DNA from: Notolepis coatsorum | Taxonomy: Eukaryota; Chordata; Actinopteri; Aulopiformes; Paralepididae | Reading direction: 5' to 3' | Length of the DNA stretch: 64,000 bases | Assembly (NCBI GenBank): GCA_963971535.1 | Contig: OZ020588.1 | Location: forward strand, 119,654,005-119,718,004 | Part shown: piece by piece, positions 1 to 11,621 of the stretch | Layout: each line of letters starts with the position of its first letter | Position numbering within the stretch: position 1 is the first letter of the stretch | Position numbers and translations under genes: made by a program | Notes under the pieces: model-generated | Databases searched by the model: none | What the model was told of the DNA's origin: nothing | What the model saw: only the letters and a program-made list of their open reading frames with translations

Positions 1-140
1 TTCCATTGAAGCGAGTCAAATATCCCAGATACATATGTTGTGGTGGGTTATGCCGTGGACCAAATGGACATCGGATATACCAGATGGCGATCAAACAATT
101 GGAATATTATTTTTGGAATACTCCCGATCACAGGTAAGGA
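1..140 (+). mobile_element. Fragment related to the piggyBac-type element at 56 kb
   Basis: This block resembles 56281-56420 inside the TTAA-flanked element at 55992-56924. Both contain a TGGCGATCA-like block, an AATTGGAAT block, then a GATCxxAGGTAAGGA-like segment that looks like an exon end and splice donor. No TTAA terminus is visible here, so the element is either truncated by the window edge or decayed. The link is by eye and weak. Confidence 0.35.
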
Positions 141-454
141 CTATCTGACGTAAATGTTTGCTTGATCCTGCAATGCTTTTATACCGATCGGGCTGATAAG
201 CGTTTTTAGTGTTCAATACAAATGCCGTTACTGACGATCAAATAATCAGAAACGACCCCCCCCCCCCCCCTCCCCCCTTTCATGCGTTCATGATGAAACA
301 TAATACCTATGACATAGATGTGATTTGGAAATAGTAGCATGTACAGGCAAGAAACGGCAACGTCTATAGTATAATTGACGTATAATGCTATTACTCAGCC
401 TTTCGGGAATTACCCCAGACCACGCTATAACGATACTTATATTCACCACGGTAT
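141..454. other. No gene seen; C homopolymer
   Basis: Nothing coding is recognisable here. A C-run interrupted by a single T lies at about 256-277. The rest is ordinary AT-rich sequence. Confidence 0.6.
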
Positions 455-471
455 AACACGGGAACGTATGG

Positions 472-955
472 GGGGCGGCTACGTGGCGTAGTGGGCAAGG
501 CGCTCGCCACGAATGACGGAGACGCTGGGCTTGCCTGTTCGAGCCCAGCGCTCCACATTGCTTTCAGTTTAGCTGGTCGTTCATACTAATACACATTGGC
601 CGTATTAGGGGGTGGGAAACTGATGGGTGGGGATCTGGCGTTGTGGACAGCGACTCCTACAGGTCGGTTGGTGCGCCTGCGCAGTAGAATCAGGAAGTGT
701 CGGGGGCAGCGTGAGCCTCCCACGCGTTACTCCTCGCCACTGAGAGATCGAGCTGCGCAGGTGAAAAGATGCGACTGCTGTTACCTCAAGTACCGGAGGG
801 GACTTGTGCTATGTATGACTTAGTCCACATTGCAGCCGGCTTGTGGGAGGCAAGAAACAGCATTCGTGACAGGGGAGGGTTGAATTGGATGATACGAAAT
901 TGGGATGGGAGAAAATATAGAAAATGGGAGAAAAAGTGGATCAAAAACAAAAAAA
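472..955 (+). mobile_element. tRNA-derived SINE, copy 1
   Basis: The head has an RNA polymerase III A-box-like block (TGGCGTAGTGGGC, about 484-496) and a B-box-like block (TGTTCGAGCCC, about 536-546). A long body and an A-rich tail follow. A perfect 17-bp duplication, AACACGGGAACGTATGG, flanks it at 455-471 and 956-972, which is the signature of target-primed retroposition. The 0.48-kb length is long for a SINE. Copy 2 lies about 100 bp downstream. I do not assign a named family. Confidence 0.8.
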
Positions 956-1073
956 AACACGGGAACGTATGGATGGAAAAATGTATTCTTTTTCACATAT
1001 TGAACGATAGATAGGTGGTGTCAAATGGGCCATAGTATTGTATCCATAGCTCGAATATAGAATATAGTTATAG

Positions 1074-1566
1074 CGGGGCGGTCAGGTGGCGTAACGGAGA
1101 TTGCGTTCGTCACCAAACCCCGGAGCGGCTAGATTCGCCTGTTCGAATCCAGCTCACAGCTCCGGGGTTGTCACCAGCTTGGCTGGCCGTTCACACTAAT
1201 ACAATTGGCAGTATTAGAGGGTGGGAGAAGCTGGCGGGGTGGGTCCGGGTCGTTGTAAACAGCGACTCCTACAGTTCGGTCGGGGCGCCTGCTAAGCGCG
1301 GATAGGACTTGAGTGGGATAGTGTGATCCTTCCACACGCTACGCCCTCTCAATGAGAATCCACGCTGCCAGGTGAAAAGAAGCGGTTGATTGGCTGGACG
1401 TGTGTCGGAGGAAGCACGTGATAGCCTCCACTCTCCCAGACCAACTGTGGGGGGTAAGTGCGCAGCGACCAGGAAGGGGATTGGGAATTGGCATAACGAC
1501 TAACATTGGGATGGGAGAAAATCGGAGGAAAATGGAGGGGGAAAAAGATCAATAAAAAAAATATAT
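1074..1566 (+). mobile_element. tRNA-derived SINE, copy 2
   Basis: This is a second member of the family at 472-955 in the same orientation. It has a GTGGCGTAACGG A-box region, a TGTTCGAATCC B box, the shared body blocks (tggctggccgttcacacta, cagcgactcctacag, attgggatgggagaaaat) and an A-rich tail. A 12-bp duplication, ATATAGTTATAG, flanks it at 1062-1073 and 1567-1578. It is independent of copy 1 because the TSDs differ. Confidence 0.8.
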
Positions 1567-1735
1567 ATATATAGTTATAGCTCTACAAACAAGGTGACGC
1601 ACTCCTATCGTTTAAAGCGCGGCAGTGCTAGAACGGCGCCCGACTAATTCCCGGCGGTCAATGAGTTAAGGGAAATAACAGAGAGGCACAATGTGAGTTT
1701 CAGAGGAATACAAACTCACTGCCCTCTTAGGCGCG

Positions 1736-1749
1736 TGCACACACACACG

Positions 1750-1809
<60 letters not shown>

Positions 1810-1820
1810 CACACACACAC
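1736..1820. repeat. (CA)n microsatellite
   Basis: A nearly pure CA run with a few CG interruptions. It directly precedes the 30-bp CA-rich minisatellite and may be its seed. Confidence 0.95.
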
Positions 1821-1857
1821 TTCACACGGGTAGGAATAAAAGACAGCAGAGACCATA

Positions 1858-2753
1858 CACACACACAAACACAGAATATACACGAAACATACAAACACAA
1901 AATACACACCATGCACACACACAAACACAGAATATACACAAAACAAACACAAAATACACACCATGCACACACCACAAACACAGAATATACACGAAACACA
2001 CACAAACACAAAATACACACCATGCACACACATAAACACAAAATACACACCATACACACACACAAACACAAAATACACACCATACACACACAAACACAAA
2101 ATATACACGAAACACACACACAAACACAAAATACACACCATGCACACACACAAACACAAAATACACACCATGTACACACACAAACACAAAATAGACACCA
2201 TGCACAAACACAAAATACACACCATGCACACACACAACCACAAAATACACACCATGCACATACACAAACACAAAATACACACCATGCACATACACAGACA
2301 CAAAATACACACCATGTACTGTACACACACAAACACAAAATACACACCATGCACACACCACAAACACAGAATATACACAAAACACACACAAACACAAAAT
2401 ACTCACCATGCACACACAAACACAAAATACACACCATGCACATACACAAACACAAAATACACACCATACACACACACAAACACAAAAGATACACGAAACA
2501 CACACACAAACACAAAATACACACCATGCACACACACAAACACAAAATACACACCATGTACACACACAAACACAAAATACACACCATGCACAGTTGCACA
2601 CACACAAACACAAAATACACACCATGCACACACAACCACAAAATACACACCATGCACATACACAAACACAAAATACACACCATACACAAACACAAAATAC
2701 ACACCATGTACTGTACACACACAAACACAAAATACACACCATGCACACACACA
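1858..2753. repeat. ~30-bp CA-rich minisatellite
   Basis: Roughly 30 units built on ACAAACACAAAATACACACC ATGCACACAC, with indel variants of about 22 to 34 bp. Some units carry gaatatacacgaaa instead of the ACACCATGC block. The repeat lacks stop codons in several frames on both strands, which creates long spurious frames such as 1727-2899 on the minus strand. No gene is implied. Confidence 0.95.
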
Positions 2754-2759
2754 AAGAGA

Positions 2760-3261
2760 ATAGTGTAGTGTTCTTTGCTCCCTCGGTTGGAAGCCCGGCG
2801 GTGGCATCGTAAAACGTTTGTGGTGTCTTGGCATTTTCTCCTGGCCTGTTCTGTTCCTTGTATGATGAATTCCTTCGGGCTATTATTTTGAACAGCCACC
2901 CGTACAACGGTTCACTTGTTAAAGAGGACAGCATTGGCTGTTGTGTAACAAGTATTTTTGGGTCTTTGTTTATCAGTCAAATTGGAAGCAAACAAGTGCA
3001 CATAGCCAGGGCGCCTGCCTGTGTGTGCTGCACTCCACTGTAGCCTGCAAACAGTTTGCTTTTGCTATACATTTGGCAGCCAATGTTAGTTGGCTATGTA
3101 AACATAAAACGTTTCAAACTAATTACACAGAGCAGAGTTTTTCCATCCAGGGTTTGGTTCGCTCATCAGTTCCAGGATCACCAAATTAGAGTTACTCAAA
3201 ACGATTTGTTTGAATGAGCCTCGTGGCACCAGTAGCATTAGCATTAGTTTAGTCACCCATC
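2760..3261. other. Unassigned unique-looking sequence
   Basis: On the minus strand about 58 codons (roughly 2934 to 2760) run open into the minisatellite, starting near PLYGWLFKI. I do not recognise them. The rest (2960-3261) shows no repeat boundary or gene. Confidence 0.4.
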
Positions 3262-3471
3262 CAGGGGCGTGCACGGATAATTTGGGGGGCAGGGGCTGGA
3301 GCAGGGGGGGGGGGGCATGCGGGGTACTTTCTGAATTGATAAGGTACATTTTATTCGTGGATAGTAGTATACATTTCCACCTTCATATTTGGAAGAAAAA
3401 AGGGCACTTGGGGCAACAAAAAAAGGACAGGGGCTCAAGACCCCCTTTGGCCCTATCTGTGCACGCCACCG
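3262..3471. mobile_element. Short non-autonomous hAT-type element
   Basis: The termini are CAGGGGCGTGCAC at the left and GTGCACGCCACCG at the right, which are imperfect inverted repeats of the CAGxG type. The flanking octamers are CACCCATC (3254-3261) and TACCCATC (3472-3479), 7 of 8 identical. The 210-bp interior holds G- and A-runs and no transposase. Confidence 0.8.
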
Positions 3472-3778
3472 TACCCATCTTATGAAGCCTGCATTGTCCA
3501 ACGTGTTGAGAGAATATTCCCTATATCACTGTGCAAAGCCAGATCTTGGGACGTGGGACATTACAATTAATTAAATGCCAGAGATCAAAGGGAAAACATA
3601 CAGTATGTGAATTCAGTTTTAAGGTTGTTTCCTTTCACTTAATTTGACACATTCCTCACCATTTGCTTTGATACAAAGACAAATCGCTAGTTTTCCCGTC
3701 ATGAAGTCCATGCTGACTCAGAGGGATGGGCTTGTGTTTTTGTGTGTCAATCACATACTAATGTCCTAACTCACTCAC

Positions 3779-4190
3779 TAAATTATTGGACAGGGTTGTA
3801 GCCAATGAGTGTGGCTTTCCAATGATACCCCACCTGCTCCTAATCACTCATCTCTGAACAAATCTTTATGAAATTTGGACATGTACTACACAAGACTTCA
3901 GGCTATGGACCCATGGTCGTTTCAAACATACCAATTTCTGGGGAAATACTACTTCTGGACTACTAACAACTACAGAAAAACATGAGTAACAAGTTTTTCT
4001 ACAACTCAAGTTCAGACCTATGTTACTCTATTTCATTAGCACTAAAAGTGGATTATCTTTTTGTATCAGAAACCTCAGAATGTCATCTTTCAAAAGAGAC
4101 CAGGCTTATGCATGTGCTATAAGTATAAAGTATAGTGTTTTGGTTTGCAAAAAAGTATGCAGTCCTCAAAAACGAAAACTAAATTTGGCC
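3779..4190 (+). repeat. Dispersed repeat A, copy 1
   Basis: This segment is closely similar and co-oriented to 29508-29990. Shared blocks include attggacagggttgtagcc, gaaatttggacatgtacta, caagtttttctacaactcaa and ggcttatgcatgtgctataa. No coding potential or clear terminal repeats were found, so the class of the element is open. Confidence 0.75.
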
Positions 4191-4518
4191 AATTTTGGGG
4201 GCGCCTGTTAAGAGGTTAAAAGTTTGGACCAAAATATATTTTTTAAATGTTGTCCCACTTTGTACTTACGGATATTCGAATGGATCTATTGCCAGCGCAA
4301 AGTTTGGATTTTTCCAATCTATTTGTCAGTCTCCTCCATACTATCTAATAGCACGATGCAAGTATGTACTTTGGTTCTATATACAACCTTTAATAAGTTC
4401 CCTCTGTCCCGCTCCCTTAGAGTAAAGGGTTAACACCAGGAGGGCTAACAATACCCACGGCTTGGATTATATGGCATCTGAAGGCAGTTTTATTTAATAG
4501 TAAATAAAAGTGTTTACA

Positions 4519-4567
<49 letters not shown>

Positions 4568-5267
4568 TCACTCACTCTTCACACCAATTGTTTCCGCCAC
4601 AGCTTCAGATTTATAAGAAGAAGCATTTACTGGCCAATTTACACAAGGACTTTGTGTCTGCATATCCCTCATACACACACCCTCATGCACAGATTGATAC
4701 AAGCCACCCTTCCATTGCTAGAGCGATGTTCAGACAAGTTGCCAGAGGTATCAGGTGCCAGAGGTTGCACATTATCTCTATAGGAAAATAATGGACAGAC
4801 ACCCTCCAGTGAATTGAGTATTTCCCAGGCCATTACATAACGAAATGGCCATGTTGTACAGAGAGAGCAGGTTAACTAGACACATGAATCACTGACTCAT
4901 CAAAGAGCCCGACTCACAACTCATCATTCCTAACTGCATGTACCGCCCCTCAACCACCGTGTGCAGTCCACTTCTGATTATGCAAGGGCTTATGACTAAG
5001 AGAGGGAGGGATAGAGAGATAGAGGTATGAATACTACAGTTGTCGTTGCTGTCGTGATGCATGTTATTCCATGCTTGTGATTATAAAACGGGTAGCTCAA
5101 ATCTGTTAAGGACACAGCCAGGGCCTTTCTCTCCCCTGTCTGTCAGCAGGTCTCCATGACCTTATATGGGTCTCTTCCTGTTCCCGCCTCACCATCACTC
5201 TGCCTACCTGGGCCGGCCTACACACCTGAGAACCCTCATGTCATCACAGAGCCAGGATAAGAGGCCT
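4191..5267. other. No gene seen; (TC)n then (CA)n run
   Basis: A (CT)n tract lies at about 4520-4556, followed by a short (CA)n. The remaining sequence has no recognisable element ends or coding blocks. Confidence 0.6.
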
Positions 5268-5520
5268 GCACCCCTGCCGCCTGTACGTTAATGCCAAGCA
5301 AGCAGTGCAAAAATGCTTCCGCATTCGTCACCGCACGCTAGTGCGGTAAAGCGCCCTTCTTTTCAGACAAATGCTACCGTGCGTGCACCGGCGGCGGCGT
5401 GCTCGCTCAGGTGCGTGCGTGCGTGCGCCGGCGTGCTCGCGCGAGGTGCCCGCGCATGCGCATGAGATCCCGCCTTGAGCGGAGCTCAATATATATAAGT
5501 CACCGCCCCTTATTCAGTAT

Positions 5521-5600
5521 CTACCAATAGCTCAATTGGCAAGGACACATGGCTGTGGATCCTATGGCTTGTTTGCTGGCGAGTTCGAATCCCATCGAAA
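5521..5600 (+). other. tRNA-like module with A and B boxes
   Basis: The sequence reads like a tRNA gene: TAGCTCAATTGGC matches the A box and GAGTTCGAATCCC matches the B box, with spacing suiting a molecule of about 80 nt, and a T-rich tract follows. The acceptor stem pairs poorly, so a working tRNA is unlikely. The related module at 47478-47556 shares the GCTGTGGATCCT block. Confidence 0.6.
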
Positions 5601-5639
5601 ATATTTTTTAACGTGATTTTTTTTTAACGTGTATTATTT

Positions 5640-5915
5640 CGCCGGTTAAGGTTATTTCGCCGGTTAAGGTTAGGCATGGTTAAGGTTAAGGTTAAGGTTA
5701 GGCATTGTTTCGGAGTTGGTTAAGGTTAGAACGGTTAAGTTTAGGCGCTGTTAAGGAGCTGGTTAAGGTTAGAGTTTGTCAAAGAGAATGGCAATATAAT
5801 TTCTATGGTTAAGGTTAGGCATGGTTTCGGAGTTGGTTAAGGTTAGAACGGTTAAGTTTAGGCGTTGTTAAGGAGCTGGTTAAGGTTAGAGTTTGTCAAA
5901 GAGAATGGCAATAGA
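5640..5915. repeat. Telomere-like GGTTAAGG repeats, duplicated block
   Basis: GGTTAAGGTTAGG-like motifs recur irregularly. A larger unit of about 118 bp, ending in gtttgtcaaagagaatggca, occurs twice (about 5690-5807 and 5808-5915). The irregular spacing and position inside a mobile element argue against a true telomere. Confidence 0.85.
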
Positions 5916-6071
5916 CAGCCTATTTCCGCGCGACCTGGGCGCTGGGCGGCGGAAAATGAAAGGCGCATTACTGCATGCCACTACGGTAAATTTTTGCACT
6001 GCTTGCTTGGCATAAAGCTACACGCACCCCTGCCACTCCTGGTCCAAATGTTGTTTCACCTGCCTTGGTAG

Positions 6072-7632
6072 CAGTGATGCCGGTAACGCGTTACTAAGTA
6101 ACGCGTTATTGTAATCTGATTACTTTCCCCCGAAAATTGTAATCTAACGCGTTAATCTTTAAAAGCCAGTAATCTGATTGCAGTTACTTGTCCAAGTGGC
6201 TGTGCATTACTATTTCGTTACTATCTCATCATAAATTCATAATGCAGGCGGAATGCAGTATTTTATTTCGTTTTCGACAGTCAAAAATACATTTTTGAGC
6301 TGTTTTTCTTATTTGGGAGTGACGTGGTGTGGCAGTGAAAGGGTTACACAAGAATGTGGCCCGCGGCGTGACTGGACTCTCTGTCTGTGAGTGACTCTGC
6401 TTTGGCCCAATCACATTCCCCATCCACAGTCTGCGAATCAGAGGCAGAGTAGGGCGGGTCTTCACAGCACGTCATGTGACATATGCGCCAATCGTGTGAC
6501 AGCAGGGCTCCGTTGCATTCGTATGAGAATTCCACCCCAAAACGCTTACAGGAAGAAAAAACGCGGCTTATTATTATTACCGAGGCGCGGGGCTTATTAT
6601 ATTATTAAAACAGCTACTTGTGGGCACTCATAAAAACACCGTGGTCTACAAGTTGTTTAGCGAGAGGATGGTGGTAATGTGCTTCAATAGAACAATGGAT
6701 CAATGCCATGTCAAAACTCGGCTCCGCTGATCTGAAGCGCTCCGCAGTACACACACAGACACACACACACGCGCGCGCGCACACACGGGATCGCAGCAGC
6801 CACACACACATTTCCACTGTCCAATAGACAAGCGCCCTTTTCGACCGCGTGACATTGTTCAGAAGGTCTCGGTCCGCCTCTGTGTGAAAGCAGGCGAACC
6901 AAATGAAGAATGCAACAATGTTGCAACTTCACCCCCAGAACCGCACCGAGTCCACCAAAACTATATGTGAAAGCGACCTAAACGTAAATACTGTCTACCG
7001 CTAAAAACAGCACATCCAATCGCATTGAAAGCATCTGGAATCACAACACTACGACGCTTCGACTAGGTACAGGAGGACTCGGAGGCCAGCCAAACAGCAA
7101 AAGAGAGAGATTGTTTCTTTCCCTATTGATTAATGTATATTTGATGGTGGCAGAGCAAAAGCTCTTATTTGCCAGATTTACAGTTAATTTACATGTTAAA
7201 GAGAGACTGATTGTATGTTTATAGAGAGACATTTATAAAAACAATTTAATAGTTACAGTTGATATAATTGAATAGTTCAGCCTGCATTTGTTGGATACAC
7301 TGGTTTTGTAAAACCACTGGCTGGCTGCTCTAATGCTGTGAGCATCATAGACTGTTGCTTTACCATACTTGATGGTACAGAAGCTGAAGCACTAGTTTAA
7401 CAATTTACGTTATGTGCAGAGAAACAAGTTAAAAACAATTTATGCACTTTCAATAAAGCGTTTTAAAAAAACTGTTGGGGGAACGACGACGACTTCGTAA
7501 CCTAGTTACTTTCAAAGTAACTAAGTTACTCTGATAATCAAGTAATCAGTAAAGTAACTTGGATTACTTTTTAAAGGAGTAATCAGTAATCAGTAATCGG
7601 ATTACTTTTACAAGTAATCTGTGGCATCACTG
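6072..7632. mobile_element. Non-autonomous hAT element, family B copy 1
   Basis: The termini are CAGTGATGCCGGTAACGCG and its imperfect complement ending in TGTGGCATCACTG. A perfect 8-bp duplication, CTTGGTAG, lies at 6064-6071 and 7633-7640. Subterminal zones are full of AGTAATC/GATTACT motifs, as expected of hAT transposase binding regions. No transposase frame is retained. Copy 2 is 9867-11398. Confidence 0.9.
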
Positions 7633-7640
7633 CTTGGTAG

Positions 7641-8921
7641 TAGGACCTTCTCTGGACCTATAGTAGCTGTTACACTATTCTGTGGTACTCCTTGTGTTAC
7701 CTGTATGCTCAGTATTCCGCGCCATACTTACCCTTGTACTCCTGTGTGTAGGATCACACACCTCCGGCCTGCACCCCCACCCGCTAGCGGACTGACCATC
7801 GGGCGCACCGGGAGTTTTCCCGTGGCCTGGCAGACTGGCATGGCCTGGCCCTGTCAGACTGGCAATGTTTTTTATTTTATTTATTTGTATATTATATTAT
7901 TTTGTTGCCCGCAGTCAGGCCACTGAAATCCGAAGCAGTATAAGTGTTTCTAGTTGCGCGGAGATGTGCTGTCTAATATACGTTCCGCAGGCAGGAATGA
8001 GTTAACTTGTCTGTTGTCACCCAGCGCGCCTGCCTGCGCGCATGTCAGATTGATGTTTGTATCTAGATAATCCTCCATGAAGAGAAAGGGTGGTGCACAC
8101 ACAAAAAAAAGGCACTAGTCAGAGATGCTACTAAAAGTTTTTTCATCTATTTGACTCGAAGAAGACTTGGAACTAGCGATTGAGACCAGGCATAAACTCA
8201 TAAAGAAAGAAAGCATAAAGATTAAGAAATCGAGAAGTTGGGTCATTTTCCTATTGACTTGTATACAATGAGAATAATTTTTGCAGCTGTTGACTGTATA
8301 AATGGGCGAGTTATATACAAATGCACCCCCTGCAGTTGTTATGAACAGTGAAATTAGCTATAGACAGTGTTGGTTGCTGTAATTAAACTAATTACAATTT
8401 AACTTTTTTCTTATTTCTGCTCATTGAATAGTAAATTCCAGATGTTTGTTTTTTTAGTTCAAGAGTTTTAAAAGAGAGTAAAGGATTTGCCCATCACCTT
8501 TCCACAGAGTTCACACACTAATATGAAGCACTCTTCTTTAAATAATGTTTGCTGAGATTTGAAGCTTTTCTACACTTGCATGTTTTGTTTTTGTTTTAAC
8601 TTTTTCCTGTTATACTTGCAGTTATGTAGGCAATGTTGAATTCTATTATAGTGAACAAATATGTAACATGTAACGACATATTAGCATTCCTACCCAAGAA
8701 TAAATAAAGTTATCCAAAAACAAATTAATTTAATTCATTAATTAGTTTATTTCAATTGAGACACTAATGGAAACAAATTAAAAGATAAACATTTAAAATA
8801 AAACAGCAACATGTAAAAAACATTGTAAGGTCACTACGTCAGGGAGGAACTAATCACCTGTATCTGTTGGTTTTAACGTGTTCTTTGTTGTCGTAACACA
8901 CGGCGGCTCTGTAGCTACAAC
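7641..8921. other. Unassigned; possible hAT fragment near 7785
   Basis: At 7785-7830 the segment gcggactgaccatcgggc resembles a block at 21064-21085 and may be a terminal fragment of another element. No gene is recognised in the AT-rich remainder. Confidence 0.45.
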
Positions 8922-9361
8922 TTAAAGGGGAACTATTTTACTATTTCTTTCACTATTTGGGCACTTTTACACAATTCCTGTGAGTCTATGGAACACCTCT
9001 GTAAGTTTTTTTTTTTTTTTTTTTTTTCATTGTTTTGTATTTCTAATCAAGTACTCAAAAACAGCATTTTTCTACCTCAAGATCTTAAGCCGTTTTGAGG
9101 CTGGGCTCCAACCACTGTGTGGCCTGGTGCCAACTGCCACACCAACTGCCACATTATTATGCAGCTGAGAAATCTCTGACATCACAGATATGTACATTTT
9201 CAGATGACTCAGTTCAGTGAGGGTGAATATTGTGAGAGGAGAATTGGAAGAATGCGCCAATATGAGAATTAGAGACATAGATCATATTAATATAAGTCCA
9301 CATAGCTAGGAAACAATGCTAAACACTGAAAAAGGCCATTTATAAGATAGTTCCCCTTTAA
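8922..9361. mobile_element. piggyBac-type MITE flanked by TTAA
   Basis: The sequence runs from TTAA at 8922-8925 to TTAA at 9358-9361. Inside are perfect 11-bp inverted ends, AGGGGAACTAT and ATAGTTCCCCT. TTAA duplication is diagnostic of piggyBac-type transposition. A T-run lies at 9008-9027. No transposase is present. Confidence 0.7.
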
Positions 9362-9866
9362 GCTAGAGACATTTCACACAAAGACCACCTCTCCAAATTA
9401 GGCAAAAATGAATGTCAGACTTTTTTGGGAAGCCTCAACAAAAGAAGATTATGTGACCGCCACCGCCTCGACATTGATGCACTAATAAAGACCTTCATCA
9501 GCGCCAACCCGGAGAGAAAAGCCACATTTGGAGATAAGTTGTGGGATCGGATGCATGCAGTGCGGCGCATCTAAGGTAGGGACAATATATAATGTTGTCG
9601 TTTAAAACTGCCGCCGTGTAGCATCAGGCATTGGGATTATTGGCTGTGTTGGCACTTTCTTCGTCTGTTACCATGGTGATCTGATCTGTGGTCTGTGCTG
9701 CCCTGCTAAACTGTGAGTTGTTCCGCAAACTTAACAGTTGAGTAATTTCTGCTTGTTAATTTGCGCAAAAAGCCTATCAGACGCTAGCACGGCCGTGACG
9801 TCACCCGAGGCAACTTATGCCTTATGCCCGTCCGGGTCATAGTACTACTGGCTATATGGATATATG
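9362..9866. other. Unassigned; short coding-like relic
   Basis: Forward codons at about 9448-9570 read as a charged stretch (HRLDIDALIKTF then ANPERKATFGDKLWDRMHAV) before a stop. This may be a mobile-element fragment, but I do not recognise it. Confidence 0.35.
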
Positions 9867-10550
9867 CAGTGATGCCGGTAACGCGTTACTAAGTAACGCG
9901 TTATTGTAATCTGATTACTTTCCCCCGAAAATAGTAATCTAACGCGTTAATCTTTAAAAGCCAGTAATCTGATTGCAGTTACTTGTCCAAGTGGCTGTGC
10001 ATTACTATTTCGTTACTATCTCATCATAAATTCATAATGCAGGCGGAATGCAGTATTTTATTTCGTTTTCGACAGTCAAAAATACATTTTTGAGCTGTTT
10101 TTCTTATTTGGGAGTGACGTGGTGTGGCAGTGAAAGGGTTACACAAGAATGTGTCCCCGCGGCGTGACTGGACTCTCTGTCTGTGAGTGACTCTGCTTTG
10201 GCCCAATCACATTCCCCATCCACAGTCTGCGAATCAGAGGCAGAGTAGGGCGGGTCTTCACAGCACGTCATGTGACATATGCGCCAATCGTGTGACAGCA
10301 GGGCTCCGTTGCATTCGTCTGAGAATTCCACCCCAAAACGCTTGTCTAAACGAAGTGAAACCGCAAGAAGACTAGAGAGACATTTATAAAAACAATTTAA
10401 TAGTTACAGTTGATATAATTGAATAGTTCAGCCTGCATTTGTTAGATGTGAATGGATACACTGGTTTTGTAAAACCACTGGCTGGCTGCTCTAATGCTCT
10501 CCCACAGTTCTCCAGGTGGGAGAACACGAGTGACAGAGAGAGGGGAGAGA

Positions 10551-10601
<51 letters not shown>

Positions 10602-10677
10602 GCACACGCACACACGCACACGCGCACACACACACACAGAGAGGGAGAGAAGGGATTATATTATAATAATAATAATA

Positions 10678-10717
<40 letters not shown>

Positions 10718-10768
10718 TAGAGATGTAGGCTGTCTGGGTGGGGTTGGAGAGAAAGAGGCATGGGGAGG

Positions 10769-10831
<63 letters not shown>

Positions 10832-10881
10832 GAGAGAGAGAGAGAGAGAGAGAGAGGGGTGAGAGAGAGAGAGAGAGAGAG

Positions 10882-10917
<36 letters not shown>

Positions 10918-11398
10918 CTCTTATTTGCCAGATTTACAGTTAATTTACATGTTAAAGAGAGACTGATTGTATGTTTATAGAGATACATTTATAAAAACAA
11001 TTTAATAGTTACAGTTGATATAATTGAATAGTTCAGCCTGCATTTGTTAGATGTGAATGGATACACTGGTTTTGTAAAACCACTGGCTGGCTGCTCTAAT
11101 GCTGTGAGCATCATAGACTGTTGCTTTACCATACTTGATGGTACAGAAGCTGAAGCACTAGTTTAACAATTTACATTATGTGCAGAGAAACAAGTTAAAA
11201 ACAATTTATGCACTTTCAATAAAGCGTTTAAAAAAAACTGTTGGGGGAACGACGACGACTTCGTAACCTAGTTACTTTCAAAGTAACTAAGTTACTCTGA
11301 TAATCAAGTAATCAGTAAAGTAACTTGGATTACTTTTTAAAGGAGTAATCAGTAATCAGTAATCGGATTACTTTTACAAGTAATCTGTGGCATCACTG
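9867..11398. mobile_element. Non-autonomous hAT element, family B copy 2
   Basis: It has the same termini and subterminal sequence as 6072-7632 but a different perfect 8-bp duplication, GATATATG (9859-9866 and 11399-11406), so this is an independent insertion. A segment of about 120 bp starting near acatttataaaaacaattta occurs twice inside (about 10380-10497 and 10983-11100), on either side of a block of simple repeats. Confidence 0.9.
10553..10914. repeat. Compound microsatellite (CA)n-(TTA)n-(GA)n
   Basis: Successive runs of CA (about 10553-10640), AAT/TTA (about 10661-10715) and GA broken by GGGGTGA (about 10771-10914). They lie between two copies of the internal hAT duplication. Confidence 0.95.
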
Positions 11399-11621
11399 GA
11401 TATATGGCTATATGGCTCCTGCTAACGTTAGCATTATGTCTACTGTCGTGAACCATTTAAATCGGGCCATGCAAAAGAGTTTGGGGAACAAGTAAATGTG
11501 TGCAGGTCCTCTTCTCAGATCACATCATCACATCATGCCAGCTAGCAAGCTACACGTCCCGGGCCCCGGCATGTTGATACAATAGTAGCCCCTTTAGCCC
11601 ACTCGGTGCATCAGTCATGAT

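Larger units (their letters stand above)
5279..6023 (+). mobile_element. TIR element with tRNA-like module and telomere-like repeats
   Basis: The ends form imperfect inverted repeats around ATGCCAAGCAAGCAGTGCAA on the left (about 5291-5310) and its complement on the right (about 5993-6014). A perfect 11-bp direct repeat, GCACCCCTGCC, flanks the unit at 5268-5278 and 6024-6034. From left to right it holds a GC-rich CG/GTGC zone, a tRNA-like module (5521-5600), a T-run, and GGTTAAGGTTAGG-type repeats. No transposase is present. A duplication of 9-11 bp is typical of Mutator-like elements, but the superfamily assignment is inference. Confidence 0.75.

Noticed and set aside
1716..2899. Long minus-strand frames of 223 to 390 codons rich in Val, Cys and Phe
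   Set aside because: They lie entirely in the CA-rich minisatellite, frames are open on both strands, and the composition is that of the repeat.
5521..5600. Functional tRNA gene
   Set aside because: A and B boxes are good but the acceptor stem does not pair well, and the unit is part of a mobile element.
5640..5915. Possible chromosome end (GGTTAAGG repeats)
   Set aside because: The repeats are irregular, internal, and contained in an element with inverted ends; similar tracts occur at 47.3 and 58.1 kb.
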